64,000 nucleotides of DNA from positions 124,001 to 188,000 of the forward strand of contig NZ_JAODNW010000003.1 of NCBI RefSeq assembly GCF_025398255.1, written 5' to 3'. A program made the translations under genes and the position numbers. The notes under the pieces were generated by a model. It saw only the letters and a list, made by a program, of their open reading frames with translations. It made no database searches and had not been told where the DNA came from. Source of the DNA: Chelativorans intermedius. GTDB taxonomy: Bacteria > Pseudomonadota > Alphaproteobacteria > Rhizobiales > Rhizobiaceae. This document shows, in pieces, positions 55,899 through 63,041 of this stretch. Position 1 is the stretch's first letter; every line of letters begins with the position of its first letter.

Positions 55899-56261
55899 TC
55901 ACGCCGCCTGCAACAGCTTCTCCACTTCGTCGACGAGCTGGCGCAGGTGAAAGGGCTTGGACAGCACCTTCGCATCGCGCGGGGCGTTGGAATCGGGATT
56001 GAGCGCCACGGCGGCAAAGCCGGTGATGAACATCACCTTGAGATCGGGGTCGATCTCGGTGGCGCGGCGGGCCAGCTCGATGCCGTCCATTTCCGGCATC
56101 ACGATGTCGGTCAGAAGCAGCGAGAAGGGCTCCTCGCGCAGTCGCTCGTAGGCGCCGGCGCCATTGTCGAAATCGACCACCTCGTAGCCGGCGCGCTCCA
56201 GCGCCTTGACGAGGAAGCGCCGCATGTCGTCGTCATCTTCCGCAAGAAGGATCCGTGCCAT
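55899..56261 (-). CDS. cpdR: Response regulator CpdR
   Basis: The 120-residue single receiver domain is nearly identical in pattern to alphaproteobacterial CpdR: MARILLAEDDDDMRRFLVKA, phosphoacceptor Asp52 in LLTDIVMPEMDG, FITGFAAVALNPDS, and Lys102 in VLSKPFHLRQLVDEVEKLL. Unphosphorylated CpdR helps ClpXP degrade CtrA and other cell-cycle substrates, while the CckA-ChpT relay phosphorylates and inactivates it. It stands alone. ATG 56261 follows weak purine-rich sequence; longer upstream frames are not family-like. Confidence 0.95.
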   Translation of the reverse strand: MARILLAEDDDDMRRFLVKALERAGYEVVDFDNGAGAYERLREEPFSLLLTDIVMPEMDGIELARRATEIDPDLKVMFITGFAAVALNPDSNAPRDAKVLSKPFHLRQLVDEVEKLLQAA

Positions 56262-56447
56262 GGTAACTTCCGAAATAACCCGCCGCCCCGAAATGCGCGC
56301 AGTAAGCGAACGCACGCTATATGCGTTCGGCATGGTAAATATCAAGTGAACGGCGGCATGCAAGGCCGGTGCTCTGGACATGGGGGCGTCCCGGTGGCAG
56401 GCTTGCAGGCAACAAGATCAAGGGTTTTGCGGGGTCGAACCACCCAC

Positions 56448-57338
56448 ATGGGCGCACAGGCGGACTTTACCGACATCCCTGCCTTCCAGGTGCAGGCGGC
56501 AGGCGAGCAGCGGGTTCCCTTCGTCTTCAATTCGCCGCACAGCGGCCGCTACTATCCGCCGCGCTTTCTTGCCATGAGTCGGCTCGATGCCGCCTCCATC
56601 CGCCGCTCCGAGGACTGCTATGTCGACGAGCTGTTCGCCGCCGCCGCCTCCCTCGGCGCGCCGCTCCTCGTCGCCAATTTCCCGCGCGCCTATCTGGATG
56701 TGAACCGCGAGCCGTGGGAGCTCGATCCGCGCATGTTCCGCGAGCCGGTGCCCTCCTTCGCCAATGTCCGCTCGCCGCGGGTGGCCGGGGGCCTCGGCAC
56801 CGTGCCGAAGCTGGTGGGCGAAGGGCTCGACATCTATGCCGCGCGCCTGCCGCTGGCCGAGGCGCTGTCGCGCATCGAACACATCTACAAGCCCTATCAC
56901 GCCTGCCTTGCCGGGCTTCTGGAGCGCACGCGCGCCACTTTCGGCTATGCGGTGCTCATCGACTGCCACTCCATGCCGGCCAATGTGCGCGTCGGCGACG
57001 GGTCGGTGCGGCCGGATTTCATCATCGGTGATCGTTTCGGCTCCTCGGCCGCGCGCGCGCTGACAGACCATGCCGTCTCGCTGCTCTCCGCCCGTGGCTA
57101 TGCGGTGGCCTGCAACAAGCCCTATGCCGGCGGCTTCATCACCGAGCATTATGGCCGGCCGGCCGATCGGCTCCACGCGCTGCAGATCGAGATCAACCGC
57201 GGGCTCTACATGAACGAACGCACGCTCGAACGCTCATCCGGCTTCGAGGCGCTCGCCGCGGATCTCGCCGCCTTCATGCGCGCTTTGACAAGCATCCCCG
57301 ATCCATATTTCCTCGCCATGCCGCTGGCCGCGGAGTAG
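56448..57338 (+). CDS. N-formylglutamate amidohydrolase family protein
   Basis: The 296-residue protein from ATG 56448 has the metallohydrolase motifs of the family: FVFNSPHSGRYYPPRF, YLDVNREPWELD, VLIDCHSMP, NKPYAGGFITEHYGRP and LQIEINRGLYM. HutG2-type members hydrolyse N-formyl-glutamate in histidine use. Single copies outside hut clusters, as here, often have unknown acyl-amino-acid substrates. The ribosome site is weak, so the start is moderately sure. Confidence 0.85.
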   Translation: MGAQADFTDIPAFQVQAAGEQRVPFVFNSPHSGRYYPPRFLAMSRLDAASIRRSEDCYVDELFAAAASLGAPLLVANFPRAYLDVNREPWELDPRMFREPVPSFANVRSPRVAGGLGTVPKLVGEGLDIYAARLPLAEALSRIEHIYKPYHACLAGLLERTRATFGYAVLIDCHSMPANVRVGDGSVRPDFIIGDRFGSSAARALTDHAVSLLSARGYAVACNKPYAGGFITEHYGRPADRLHALQIEINRGLYMNERTLERSSGFEALAADLAAFMRALTSIPDPYFLAMPLAAE

Positions 57339-57377
57339 AACCGTGCGCAGCGGCTCGGCCAGAGCCGCCCCTCGGGC

Positions 57378-57467
57378 AAAAAAGTGACCGCATCGTTTAC
57401 ACGACACGGTCAGAAGTCTAGGGAGGAAACGCCCAAGGAGGGCATGGATAGAATCAACCTATCCAGC
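57378..57467 (-). ncRNA. Small RNA resembling MmgR / alpha-r8 (Rfam 'suhB' family)
   Basis: On the minus strand a transcript of about 90 nt can be drawn. It has a first hairpin GGATAG/CTATCC (57446-57464), a second GCCC-TCCTT-GGGC (57431-57443) with a CUCCUU anti-Shine-Dalgarno loop, and a single-stranded TTTCCTCCCT. A terminator stem TGACCG/CGGTCA (57385-57412) with inner TCGT/ACGA is followed by six T (57378-57383). This matches the CCUCC-exposed architecture of the alphaproteobacterial MmgR/alpha-r8 sRNAs, known next to N-formylglutamate amidohydrolase and inositol-monophosphatase genes, as here. Such RNAs act on mRNA ribosome sites with Hfq; in Sinorhizobium MmgR restrains polyhydroxybutyrate accumulation. 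Confidence 0.75.
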
Positions 57468-57471
57468 TCGA

Positions 57472-57499
57472 ATTTTATGTTGCGCTGCACAATTGTCAA
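57472..57499 (-). promoter_or_regulatory. Promoter of the MmgR-like sRNA
   Basis: On the minus strand TTGACA (57494-57499) and TAAAAT (57472-57477) are spaced by 16 bases, a good housekeeping-sigma match, placing the start of transcription at about 57465-57468. Confidence 0.65.
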
Positions 57500-57573
57500 G
57501 CCCCTAATGCAAGCCCGATTGCAGGATCGCCAGCCTGCGAGCCGGGTGGCCGTTTCCTGACGGAGAAAGCCGA

Positions 57574-58356
57574 ATGTCCGAGACCGCGCCCACGCCCGAT
57601 TTCATGCGCCGCCTGGCGGCCGCCGCGGCGGCCGAGACCCTGCCACGCTTCCGCGGACAGGGTGCCGTCACCAACAAGCACGCGGCCGGGTTCGACCCCG
57701 TCACGGAGGCCGACCGCGCGGCGGAAGAAGCCATTCGCGCCCTCATCCGCAGCCATTTTCCCGGCCACGGCATTCTGGGCGAGGAGTTCGGCGCCGAAGG
57801 CACGGACAACAGCCATGTCTGGGTGATCGACCCCATCGACGGCACGCGCGCCTTCATCTCCGGGCTGCCGCTATGGGGCACGCTGGTGGGGCTCACCGTC
57901 GAGGGCCGGGCGGTGGCCGGCATGATGTCGCAGCCCTTCACGGGCGAGCTCTATTATGCCGATGGCGAGGGCGCGCACTATGAAGGGCCGGGGGGCGGGC
58001 GCCGGCTTGCCGTACGGCCCACGACGCGGCTGGAGGAGGCAACGCTGTGCACCACCACGCCGGCGCTGTTCGACGCGCCGCGCAGAAAGCTCTATGACCG
58101 AGTGGAGGCGGCGGTGCGCCTGCCGCGCTACGGGACCGACTGCTATGCCTACGCCATGGTGGCGGCCGGCCATGTGGATCTGGTGATCGAAAGCGGCCTC
58201 AACGCCTATGACATCGTGGCCCTCATCCCGATCATCGAGCAGGCGGGCGGCGTCGTTACCACCTGGGATGGCGGGCGGGCGGAAGGCGGCGGAGACATCG
58301 TCGCTGCCGCCACGCCGGAGCTGCACCAAAGGGCGCTCGAGCTTTTGCGTGGCTGA
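57574..58356 (+). CDS. hisN: Inositol-monophosphatase-family phosphatase (histidinol-phosphatase HisN-like)
   Basis: The 260-residue enzyme has the family metal sites: Glu pair in LGEEFGAEG, VIDPIDGTRAF (Asp-x-Asp-Gly) and a later Asp in YDIVALIPIIEQAGG. FISGLPLWGTLVGL and RYGTDCYAYAMVAAGHVDLV are typical of the histidinol-phosphatase branch. It would dephosphorylate histidinol phosphate in histidine synthesis. Broad sugar-phosphate activity is the alternative. The region upstream holds the divergently transcribed sRNA. Confidence 0.85.
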   Translation: MSETAPTPDFMRRLAAAAAAETLPRFRGQGAVTNKHAAGFDPVTEADRAAEEAIRALIRSHFPGHGILGEEFGAEGTDNSHVWVIDPIDGTRAFISGLPLWGTLVGLTVEGRAVAGMMSQPFTGELYYADGEGAHYEGPGGGRRLAVRPTTRLEEATLCTTTPALFDAPRRKLYDRVEAAVRLPRYGTDCYAYAMVAAGHVDLVIESGLNAYDIVALIPIIEQAGGVVTTWDGGRAEGGGDIVAAATPELHQRALELLRG

Positions 58357-58397
58357 CAGGGCGGCAGAAAGGCCGGGTTCACCGTTTCCGGCGCGCC

Positions 58398-59384
58398 TCA
58401 GCCGGCTCTGGCGGCTTCTTCGCCCGTGCCGGCCCGCGGGCCCTTTGCCGCCGGCCGTGCGAAGGCCGTGAAGGCGGCCAGTGCCTGCTCGCGGTAAAGG
58501 TCGATCTCCTGCAGGATCTCGTGCTGTGCGCCGTCGATGGTCAGCGCCCTAGCGGCGCGCAGGCCCCGCGCATAGCGCTCGATGGCGGGGGTGGAGACCA
58601 CGCGGTCAGCACCGGCGGCCAGGAAGAGCACCGGCAGGCGGATGCGCGCCATGAAATCCGGCGCGCTCACCCGCTCCATGGCGATGATGGCGGCGCGCAG
58701 CCAGCCGGCGGTGAGAAGCTCCACGCCAAGCTCGGGATGCTCGCGGAACAGCGCCTGGTTGCGCGCATGGCGGCGGGGATCGCTCGTCACCCGGTTGTGC
58801 TCGAAGCCCCCTTCGCTTCCCCGGCGGCCTCCGCCCGGCATCGGCCGTGCGCCCAGCCCGATGGCGAAATAGAGATTGGCCAGCAGCTTGGCCGCGAACG
58901 GCGCCCGCGGCTCGCGCAGGGAAAGGAGGGGTGCGAGCAGCACCATGCGCTCCACCCGGCTGGCAAGATCGGGCGCCGCGAGCAGGGCGATCAGCCCGCC
59001 CATGGAATGGCCCAGCACCGTGAAGGGAGGGCGGCAGTCCGGCAGTACGATCTCGCGGAAGAACTGGTCGAGATCGGCCACATAGTCGTCGAAGCTGTCC
59101 ACATGTCCGCGCCGCGGGTCGCGCAGGAGCCGGTCGGAGCCGCCCTGGCCGCGCCAGTCGAGCGTAACAGCGGCGAAGCCGCGCGCGGCGAGGTCTCCCA
59201 CCGTCTCGAAATATTTCTCGATGCACTCGTTGCGTCCGGGAAGGATGATGGCCGTGCCGCCCTCGCCGCCGGGCAGGGGAAAATGCGCGTGGCGTATGCG
59301 CACGCCGTCGCCTGCCGTCATCATGCCGGCCACCGCGCCCTTGGGCACGGGATTGTCCGGTGTTTTGCGCAGCAGATCGGCCAT
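58398..59384 (-). CDS. Alpha/beta hydrolase, lysophospholipase (PldB)-like
   Basis: The start at MADLLRKTPDNPVPKGAVAG gives 328 residues. The nucleophile elbow is LGHSMGGL, with the oxyanion region IILPGRNECIEKY, an acidic residue in LFLAAGADRVVS and catalytic His in DGAQHEILQE. TLDWRGQGGSD is characteristic of the monoacylglycerol lipase/PldB group. It has no signal peptide, so action is at the cytosolic membrane face. It converges with the hisN-like gene. Confidence 0.85.
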   Translation of the reverse strand: MADLLRKTPDNPVPKGAVAGMMTAGDGVRIRHAHFPLPGGEGGTAIILPGRNECIEKYFETVGDLAARGFAAVTLDWRGQGGSDRLLRDPRRGHVDSFDDYVADLDQFFREIVLPDCRPPFTVLGHSMGGLIALLAAPDLASRVERMVLLAPLLSLREPRAPFAAKLLANLYFAIGLGARPMPGGGRRGSEGGFEHNRVTSDPRRHARNQALFREHPELGVELLTAGWLRAAIIAMERVSAPDFMARIRLPVLFLAAGADRVVSTPAIERYARGLRAARALTIDGAQHEILQEIDLYREQALAAFTAFARPAAKGPRAGTGEEAARAG

Positions 59385-59568
59385 TTCGGGTGTCCCTGGG
59401 CACGGGTCCGCACGTGATAGGAAGACAGCCGGGCAAAAGCAAAGGATTTTCTGCGCGCCGCGTGCCGGGGGCGGCCCGTTCTTGCCACCCCCGGCGCTTC
59501 CCGGCCACATGGAAGGGACGGCTGGCATGCGCCCGGGAAGCTGCGGTGAGAGGAAGGCTAGACGGGCA
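59385..59568. other. Intergenic region, left half, upstream of hsp20
   Basis: No gene or recognised motif is seen in this stretch; it should hold the promoter of the minus-strand hydrolase gene. The right half of the same 384-bp gap (59569-59768) holds the features listed separately. Confidence 0.5.
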
Positions 59569-59613
59569 AAGCTGAACGCAGGGCGAAGGCGTCGTTCAGC
59601 CTGCGTTCAGCTT
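59569..59613. repeat. 14-bp inverted repeat with a third half-copy, upstream of hsp20
   Basis: AAGCTGAACGCAGG (59569-59582) is repeated exactly in reverse complement at 59600-59613, with a 17-base centre. CGTTCAGC also occurs at 59593-59600, so three copies of the octamer are present, one inverted. There is no T-tract, so terminator function is unlikely. It lies 20 bp upstream of the sigma-32-like promoter. Confidence 0.7.
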
Positions 59614-59633
59614 CCCGCGCGCTCTCGCCGCCT

Positions 59634-59664
59634 CTTGAATGCGCCGGGCGAAATACCCAGATTT
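59634..59664 (+). promoter_or_regulatory. Sigma-32-like heat-shock promoter of hsp20
   Basis: CTTGAA (59634-59639) and CCCAGATTT (59656-59664) are separated by 16 bases, resembling the CTTGAA / CCCCATnT heat-shock pattern. Transcription would start near 59671, leaving a leader of about 98 nt. Confidence 0.6.
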
Positions 59665-59670
59665 CTACTG

Positions 59671-59768
59671 CGGTCGCCGATGACGGGGCCGCTGGCTCGC
59701 AGGGAGCGCCGCTGAGGGTTTCCGCAAACGGCCAAACGCAAACTTGTTGCTCGACAGGAGGACAGACC
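59671..59768 (+). promoter_or_regulatory. ROSE-like RNA thermometer in the hsp20 leader
   Basis: The leader ends with TTGCT (59747-59751), four bases, and AGGAG (59756-59760), the ribosome site. These pair as U-G, U-A, G-G, C-G, U-A, the hallmark ROSE hairpin. Upstream hairpins GCTC/GAGC (59695-59707) and GTTT/AAAC (59718-59729) fit the multi-stem layout. ROSE elements repress small heat-shock genes in rhizobia until warming melts the ribosome site. The heat response itself is inferred. Confidence 0.65.
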
Positions 59769-60233
59769 ATGCGTCACGTCGATTTTTCCCCGCTGTACCG
59801 TTCCACGGTCGGTTTCGACCGGCTTTTCACCATGCTCGACTCGCTCGGGCAGCTTGATAACGGCCAGACCTATCCCCCCTACAACATCGAGCGCACGGGC
59901 GAGAACGCCTATCGAATCTCGATGGCTGTCGCCGGCTTCTCCGAGGACGAGATCTCGGTGGAGGCGCATCGCAACGTGCTGACGGTCAAGGGCGAGAGGA
60001 ACGAGGAGAAGCAGGACGAGAACACGGAGGTGCTGTATCGCGGCATCGCCGCGCGCAGCTTCGAGCGCCGCTTCCAGCTTGCCGACCATGTCGAAGTGGA
60101 AGGTGCGACGCTGAAGGACGGCCTGCTGCACATCGCGCTCGTCCGCAACATCCCCGAAGACATGAAGCCGCGCAAGATTGCGATCACCACGCCGAAAACC
60201 GCCTCGAAGCAGATCGAGTCCAAGGCGGCCTGA
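59769..60233 (+). CDS. Hsp20 small heat-shock chaperone (IbpA-like)
   Basis: The 154-residue protein starts MRHVDFSPLYRSTVGFDRLF, the class A IbpA-type N-terminus. An alpha-crystallin domain follows (about 35-130: YRISMAVAGFSEDEISVEAH, VLYRGIAARSFERRFQLADH, then GLLHIALVRNIPED). It holds unfolded proteins for DnaK/ClpB. The leader carries heat-shock promoter and thermometer features; a terminator follows the stop by about 30 bases. Confidence 0.93.
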   Translation: MRHVDFSPLYRSTVGFDRLFTMLDSLGQLDNGQTYPPYNIERTGENAYRISMAVAGFSEDEISVEAHRNVLTVKGERNEEKQDENTEVLYRGIAARSFERRFQLADHVEVEGATLKDGLLHIALVRNIPEDMKPRKIAITTPKTASKQIESKAA

Positions 60234-60262
60234 GGCCGACGGCGCTTCGAGGGAAGCTGACG

Positions 60263-60288
60263 GAGCGGCGCCCGGCGGGCGCCGCTTT
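60263..60288 (+). terminator. Terminator of hsp20
   Basis: AGCGGCGCCC, loop GGC and GGGCGCCGCT form a perfect 10-bp stem followed by TTTT, 30 bases after the hsp20 stop and 12 bases before the converging DoxX stop. Confidence 0.85.
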
Positions 60289-60299
60289 TGCATGGGGGC

Positions 60300-60809
60300 C
60301 TATCGCGCGCGCCGCGCCAGCAGGTGGTCGACAGACAGCCTGCCCGGCCCCCAGGCCATCAGGGCAAGCGCCATCGCCGCCCACGTCACGTGTATGGGCC
60401 AGCCGCTCGGCACGGTAAGCTGGATGACGACCGTCATGGCAAGCAGCGCGAAGGCGGCAAGCCGCGTGGCAAGCCCGGCGACGAGCAGCAGCGGCAGCAG
60501 GATCTCGGCCGAACCCGCCAGAAAGGCGGTCAGCCCCGGAGCCGGATAGCTGTAGGGGCCGCCCGGCAGGTGCAGCTTGAACTCCTGCGCGAACAGGAAC
60601 ACCGCCGCATCGTTGAGCTGCAGGAAGCCGTCCCATTTGCCGAGCCCGGACCGCCAGAAGGGAACGGCAAGCCCCAGGCGCAGCACGAACTGGGTGAGCG
60701 AGGGAACGGCGATGGCCCGCACAAGGGCATTTGCCTGCTCGACCAGCGCGTGAAGCGCGCGCGTGCTGCCGGCCGGTCCGGTGTGTTCGATCTTGGTCAT
60801 CCTGCTCAT
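60300..60809 (-). CDS. DoxX-family membrane protein of the bufferin operon (BufD/GigD-like)
   Basis: The 169-residue protein has four hydrophobic helices (roughly residues 38-55, 85-110, 112-130, 138-153) and the DoxX pattern RLGLAVPFWRSGLGKWDGF and GSAEILLPLLLVAGLATRL. It starts on the last bases of the DUF2063 gene (ATGA) and ends the operon. The four-gene order matches the Caulobacter gig/buf operon, in which a DoxX protein is the last member. Its role in copper or redox handling is not established from sequence. Confidence 0.85.
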   Translation of the reverse strand: MSRMTKIEHTGPAGSTRALHALVEQANALVRAIAVPSLTQFVLRLGLAVPFWRSGLGKWDGFLQLNDAAVFLFAQEFKLHLPGGPYSYPAPGLTAFLAGSAEILLPLLLVAGLATRLAAFALLAMTVVIQLTVPSGWPIHVTWAAMALALMAWGPGRLSVDHLLARRAR

Positions 60810-61600
60810 TCCTCGCTCGTGTTGACAGCCGTGAAGACGCCGGCCTCCAGCATGCCGGCGAGATTGCCGGCCAGGTCGAATGCCTCCGCCGCGTCCAGCG
60901 CGGCCTGCGCCGCCTCGCCAAGCGGCCGGCCGGCCATCAGGTCTTGCAGGAAGGTCGCACCGCCGGGCGGCAGCCGCCGCACGAAAACCTCCAGATGCGG
61001 GCGGGTGATCAGCGCATCTTCCGGGCCTTGCGCTTCGCGCGGCGGTTCCGGCCGGCCTTGCCGGCTGGCGCTGAAGATGCTGACGGCGGCGAAGCGCGAG
61101 CGCACGATGCGGGCTGCCGGATGGGCGGTGAAGACCGCCGCGCCCAGTGCCTCCGGCGGAACGGCGGCAAGCGCCTGCGGCGCCAGCGGCGCCGCGTCGG
61201 CGGCGTGATAGGCGTCGAGCCAGGCGCGCTCGATGCGCGCCACATCGGCCAGGTGCGGCAGAGCGCGGGCGGGCGCGAAGCCCTCGATGAACTCGGCAAA
61301 GCCGCGCCCATATTCGAACAGAAGCGGCGAGGTCGGCGGGCTTTGCCGGACATGGACCAGAGCCATGGCGCGGAAAAAGTCTTCGCCGACGATGCGCCGG
61401 GTCGCAGGAAAGGTCTCGGCGAGGGCGTTGACGAGGCTCACCGTCACATTGTTGCGGTATACGGCATAGCGTTTCTTCACCGCCTTGCCGTTCGGCCCGC
61501 TCACGAGGGTCGGCTCGGCGCGCTGCGGGTCGAGCAGGCCCGGCGTGAAGGCGGCCGCATAGGCCAGGCGCCCGGCGATGGAAGGGACGAGTTCAGCCAT
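60806..61600 (-). CDS. DUF2063 protein (BufC/HvfC-type MNIO partner)
   Basis: The 264-residue protein matches DUF2063, the RiPP-recognition partner of MNIO enzymes. The N-terminal part has [20 protein letters not shown], then [20 protein letters not shown] and [13 protein letters not shown]; the C-terminal half is variable. These proteins bind the precursor leader and present it to the DUF692 enzyme. Its start overlaps the DUF692 stop by 8 bp. It is the third gene of the bufferin operon. Confidence 0.88.
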   Translation of the reverse strand: MAELVPSIAGRLAYAAAFTPGLLDPQRAEPTLVSGPNGKAVKKRYAVYRNNVTVSLVNALAETFPATRRIVGEDFFRAMALVHVRQSPPTSPLLFEYGRGFAEFIEGFAPARALPHLADVARIERAWLDAYHAADAAPLAPQALAAVPPEALGAAVFTAHPAARIVRSRFAAVSIFSASRQGRPEPPREAQGPEDALITRPHLEVFVRRLPPGGATFLQDLMAGRPLGEAAQAALDAAEAFDLAGNLAGMLEAGVFTAVNTSEE

Positions 61601-62507
61601 GGGCGGCCTGTCCTTCGGGCAGGGCCGCGTGGCGGTCGAGGATCGCCTGCGCGGCGGCGGCTTCCGCCTTCAGCACCGGCCATTCGGGAATGGCGCTGTC
61701 CCATTCGATGAGGGTGGGAACCGGGCCGGTGCGCGCGATCACGATCTCGTAGAGCTTCCACACGGCATCGGCCACCGGCCCGTCATGGCTGTCGATGAGC
61801 AGCGGCGCACCCTCGTCGTCCTGCTGTTCGGCATGGCCGGCCAGGTGGATCTCGCCGACATGCTCCAGCGGGAAGTCGGCCAGATATTCGAGCGCCGAGA
61901 AGCCGTGATTGGTGGCCGAGACGAAGACATTGTTGACGTCGAGCAGCAGCCCGCAGCCGGTGCGGCGCACGAGGGCGCGCAGGAAGTCGGTCTCCGAAAG
62001 GGTGGATTCCCTGAAGAGAAGATAGGTCGAGGGGTTTTCGAGCAGGATTGGCCGGCCGATGGCCTCCTGCATCTGCTCGATGTGGCCTGCCACGCGGGCC
62101 AGGGTGGCCGGCGTGTAGGGCAGGGGCAGAAGATCGTTGTAGTAGGTGGTTTCGTGGGTCGACCATGCCAGGTGTTCCGAAACCAGCGTCGGCTCGTATC
62201 GCTCGACCAGCGCCTTGAAGCGGTTCAGGTGGTCCCTGTCGAGCGGCTGCGGGCCGCCGATGGACATGCACACCCCGTGCAGCGAAACTGGCCAGCGTTC
62301 GCGGATGGCAGCGAGCGCGGCGTGCGGCGGGCCGCCGGCACCCATGTAGTTCTCCGCGTGAACCTCGAAGAAGCCGACGGGCGCGGGGTCGTCAAGGATG
62401 GTTTCGATGTGCTGCGGCTTGAAGCTGGCGCCGGCGCGGCCGCCGATATCCAGCCGCGGAAAGCGGGAGCTTCCCGCCGATGGGCCGTGACGCATTTCGC
62501 CTGTCAT
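61593..62507 (-). CDS. MNIO-family (DUF692) multinuclear iron oxidase, bufferin maturase BufB
   Basis: ATG 62507 after GGGAAGCGGA gives 304 residues. The TIM-barrel metal-site motifs of DUF692 are present in order: [71 protein letters not shown] and [11 protein letters not shown]. MNIOs use two or three irons and oxygen to modify Cys in peptides, forming thiooxazole or oxazolone rings. It lies between the DUF2282 precursor and DUF2063 genes. A longer frame reaching to 62783 overlaps the precursor gene and is not real. Confidence 0.92.
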   Translation of the reverse strand: MTGEMRHGPSAGSSRFPRLDIGGRAGASFKPQHIETILDDPAPVGFFEVHAENYMGAGGPPHAALAAIRERWPVSLHGVCMSIGGPQPLDRDHLNRFKALVERYEPTLVSEHLAWSTHETTYYNDLLPLPYTPATLARVAGHIEQMQEAIGRPILLENPSTYLLFRESTLSETDFLRALVRRTGCGLLLDVNNVFVSATNHGFSALEYLADFPLEHVGEIHLAGHAEQQDDEGAPLLIDSHDGPVADAVWKLYEIVIARTGPVPTLIEWDSAIPEWPVLKAEAAAAQAILDRHAALPEGQAAHG

Positions 62508-62590
62508 TGTCCGCTTCCCTCCGATTGATCCCGGCCCGCAGGCCGGGCTGGCGCGGCCCGTTTGCGCGGGCCGGCGCCGCCGTTCGGCGC

Positions 62591-62893
62591 TCAGGCCGGC
62601 AGGTCGCGGTCGAGCGGCTCCAGCGAGCCGGTGCGACCGCCGGGCAGCTCCATCGTCTCGCAGGTGCCGGCATCCACCAGCTTCCAGGCATTGCCCTGAT
62701 AGTCGAGGGTGGAGGTGCCCGCGCAGGTGGTGCCGGGGCCGGCGGCACAGTCGTTCTGGCCGGCCAGCGCCACGCCGTAGCACTTCACCTTCTCCTGCGC
62801 CTGGGCGGCGGTCGCCAGCGCGCCGCTCGAAAGGGCAGCGGCCACGGAGCCGGCAATGTAGGCCGCGCTCAATGCGATGGTTTTCTTGGACAT
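62591..62893 (-). CDS. DUF2282 bufferin precursor (BufA1-like)
   Basis: The 100-residue protein has a signal peptide (about 1-32, ending AQAQ) and a small domain with four Cys at residues 38, 49, 57 and 78 (KCYGVA, NDCAAG, TTCAGT, GTCETM), the DUF2282 pattern. In described bufferins the MNIO enzyme converts inner Cys residues to copper-binding heterocycles and the product is exported to the periplasm, where it binds copper. GAGAGGAG precedes the ATG. It is the first gene of the four-gene operon. Confidence 0.9.
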   Translation of the reverse strand: MSKKTIALSAAYIAGSVAAALSSGALATAAQAQEKVKCYGVALAGQNDCAAGPGTTCAGTSTLDYQGNAWKLVDAGTCETMELPGGRTGSLEPLDRDLPA

Positions 62894-63006
62894 GGGTATT
62901 CTCCTCTCGCCATTGAAAGATGCGAATGAACGTCGCCGGAAGGCTGTCCGGCGCTTCCGTTTGTCGCAGAACGGGCGGTCACGTGGAAATCAACCGCGCG
63001 CGAGTG

Positions 63007-63030
63007 CGCCCTCACCATTCCGTGAGGGCG
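63007..63030. terminator. Hairpin between threonine aldolase and bufferin operon
   Basis: CGCCCTCAC, CATTCC, GTGAGGGCG forms a perfect 9-bp stem 12 bases after the threonine aldolase stop. No T-tract follows on either strand, so it is either a weak terminator or a leader structure ahead of bufA. Confidence 0.4.
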
Positions 63031-63041
63031 ATGTGCGCGGC

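Noticed and set aside
57339..57573. Possible small protein gene starting near 57443 behind AGGAGGG on the plus strand
   Set aside because: The AGGAGG on the plus strand is the complement of the sRNA's exposed CCUCC loop; the minus-strand promoter, hairpins and terminator explain the sequence better.
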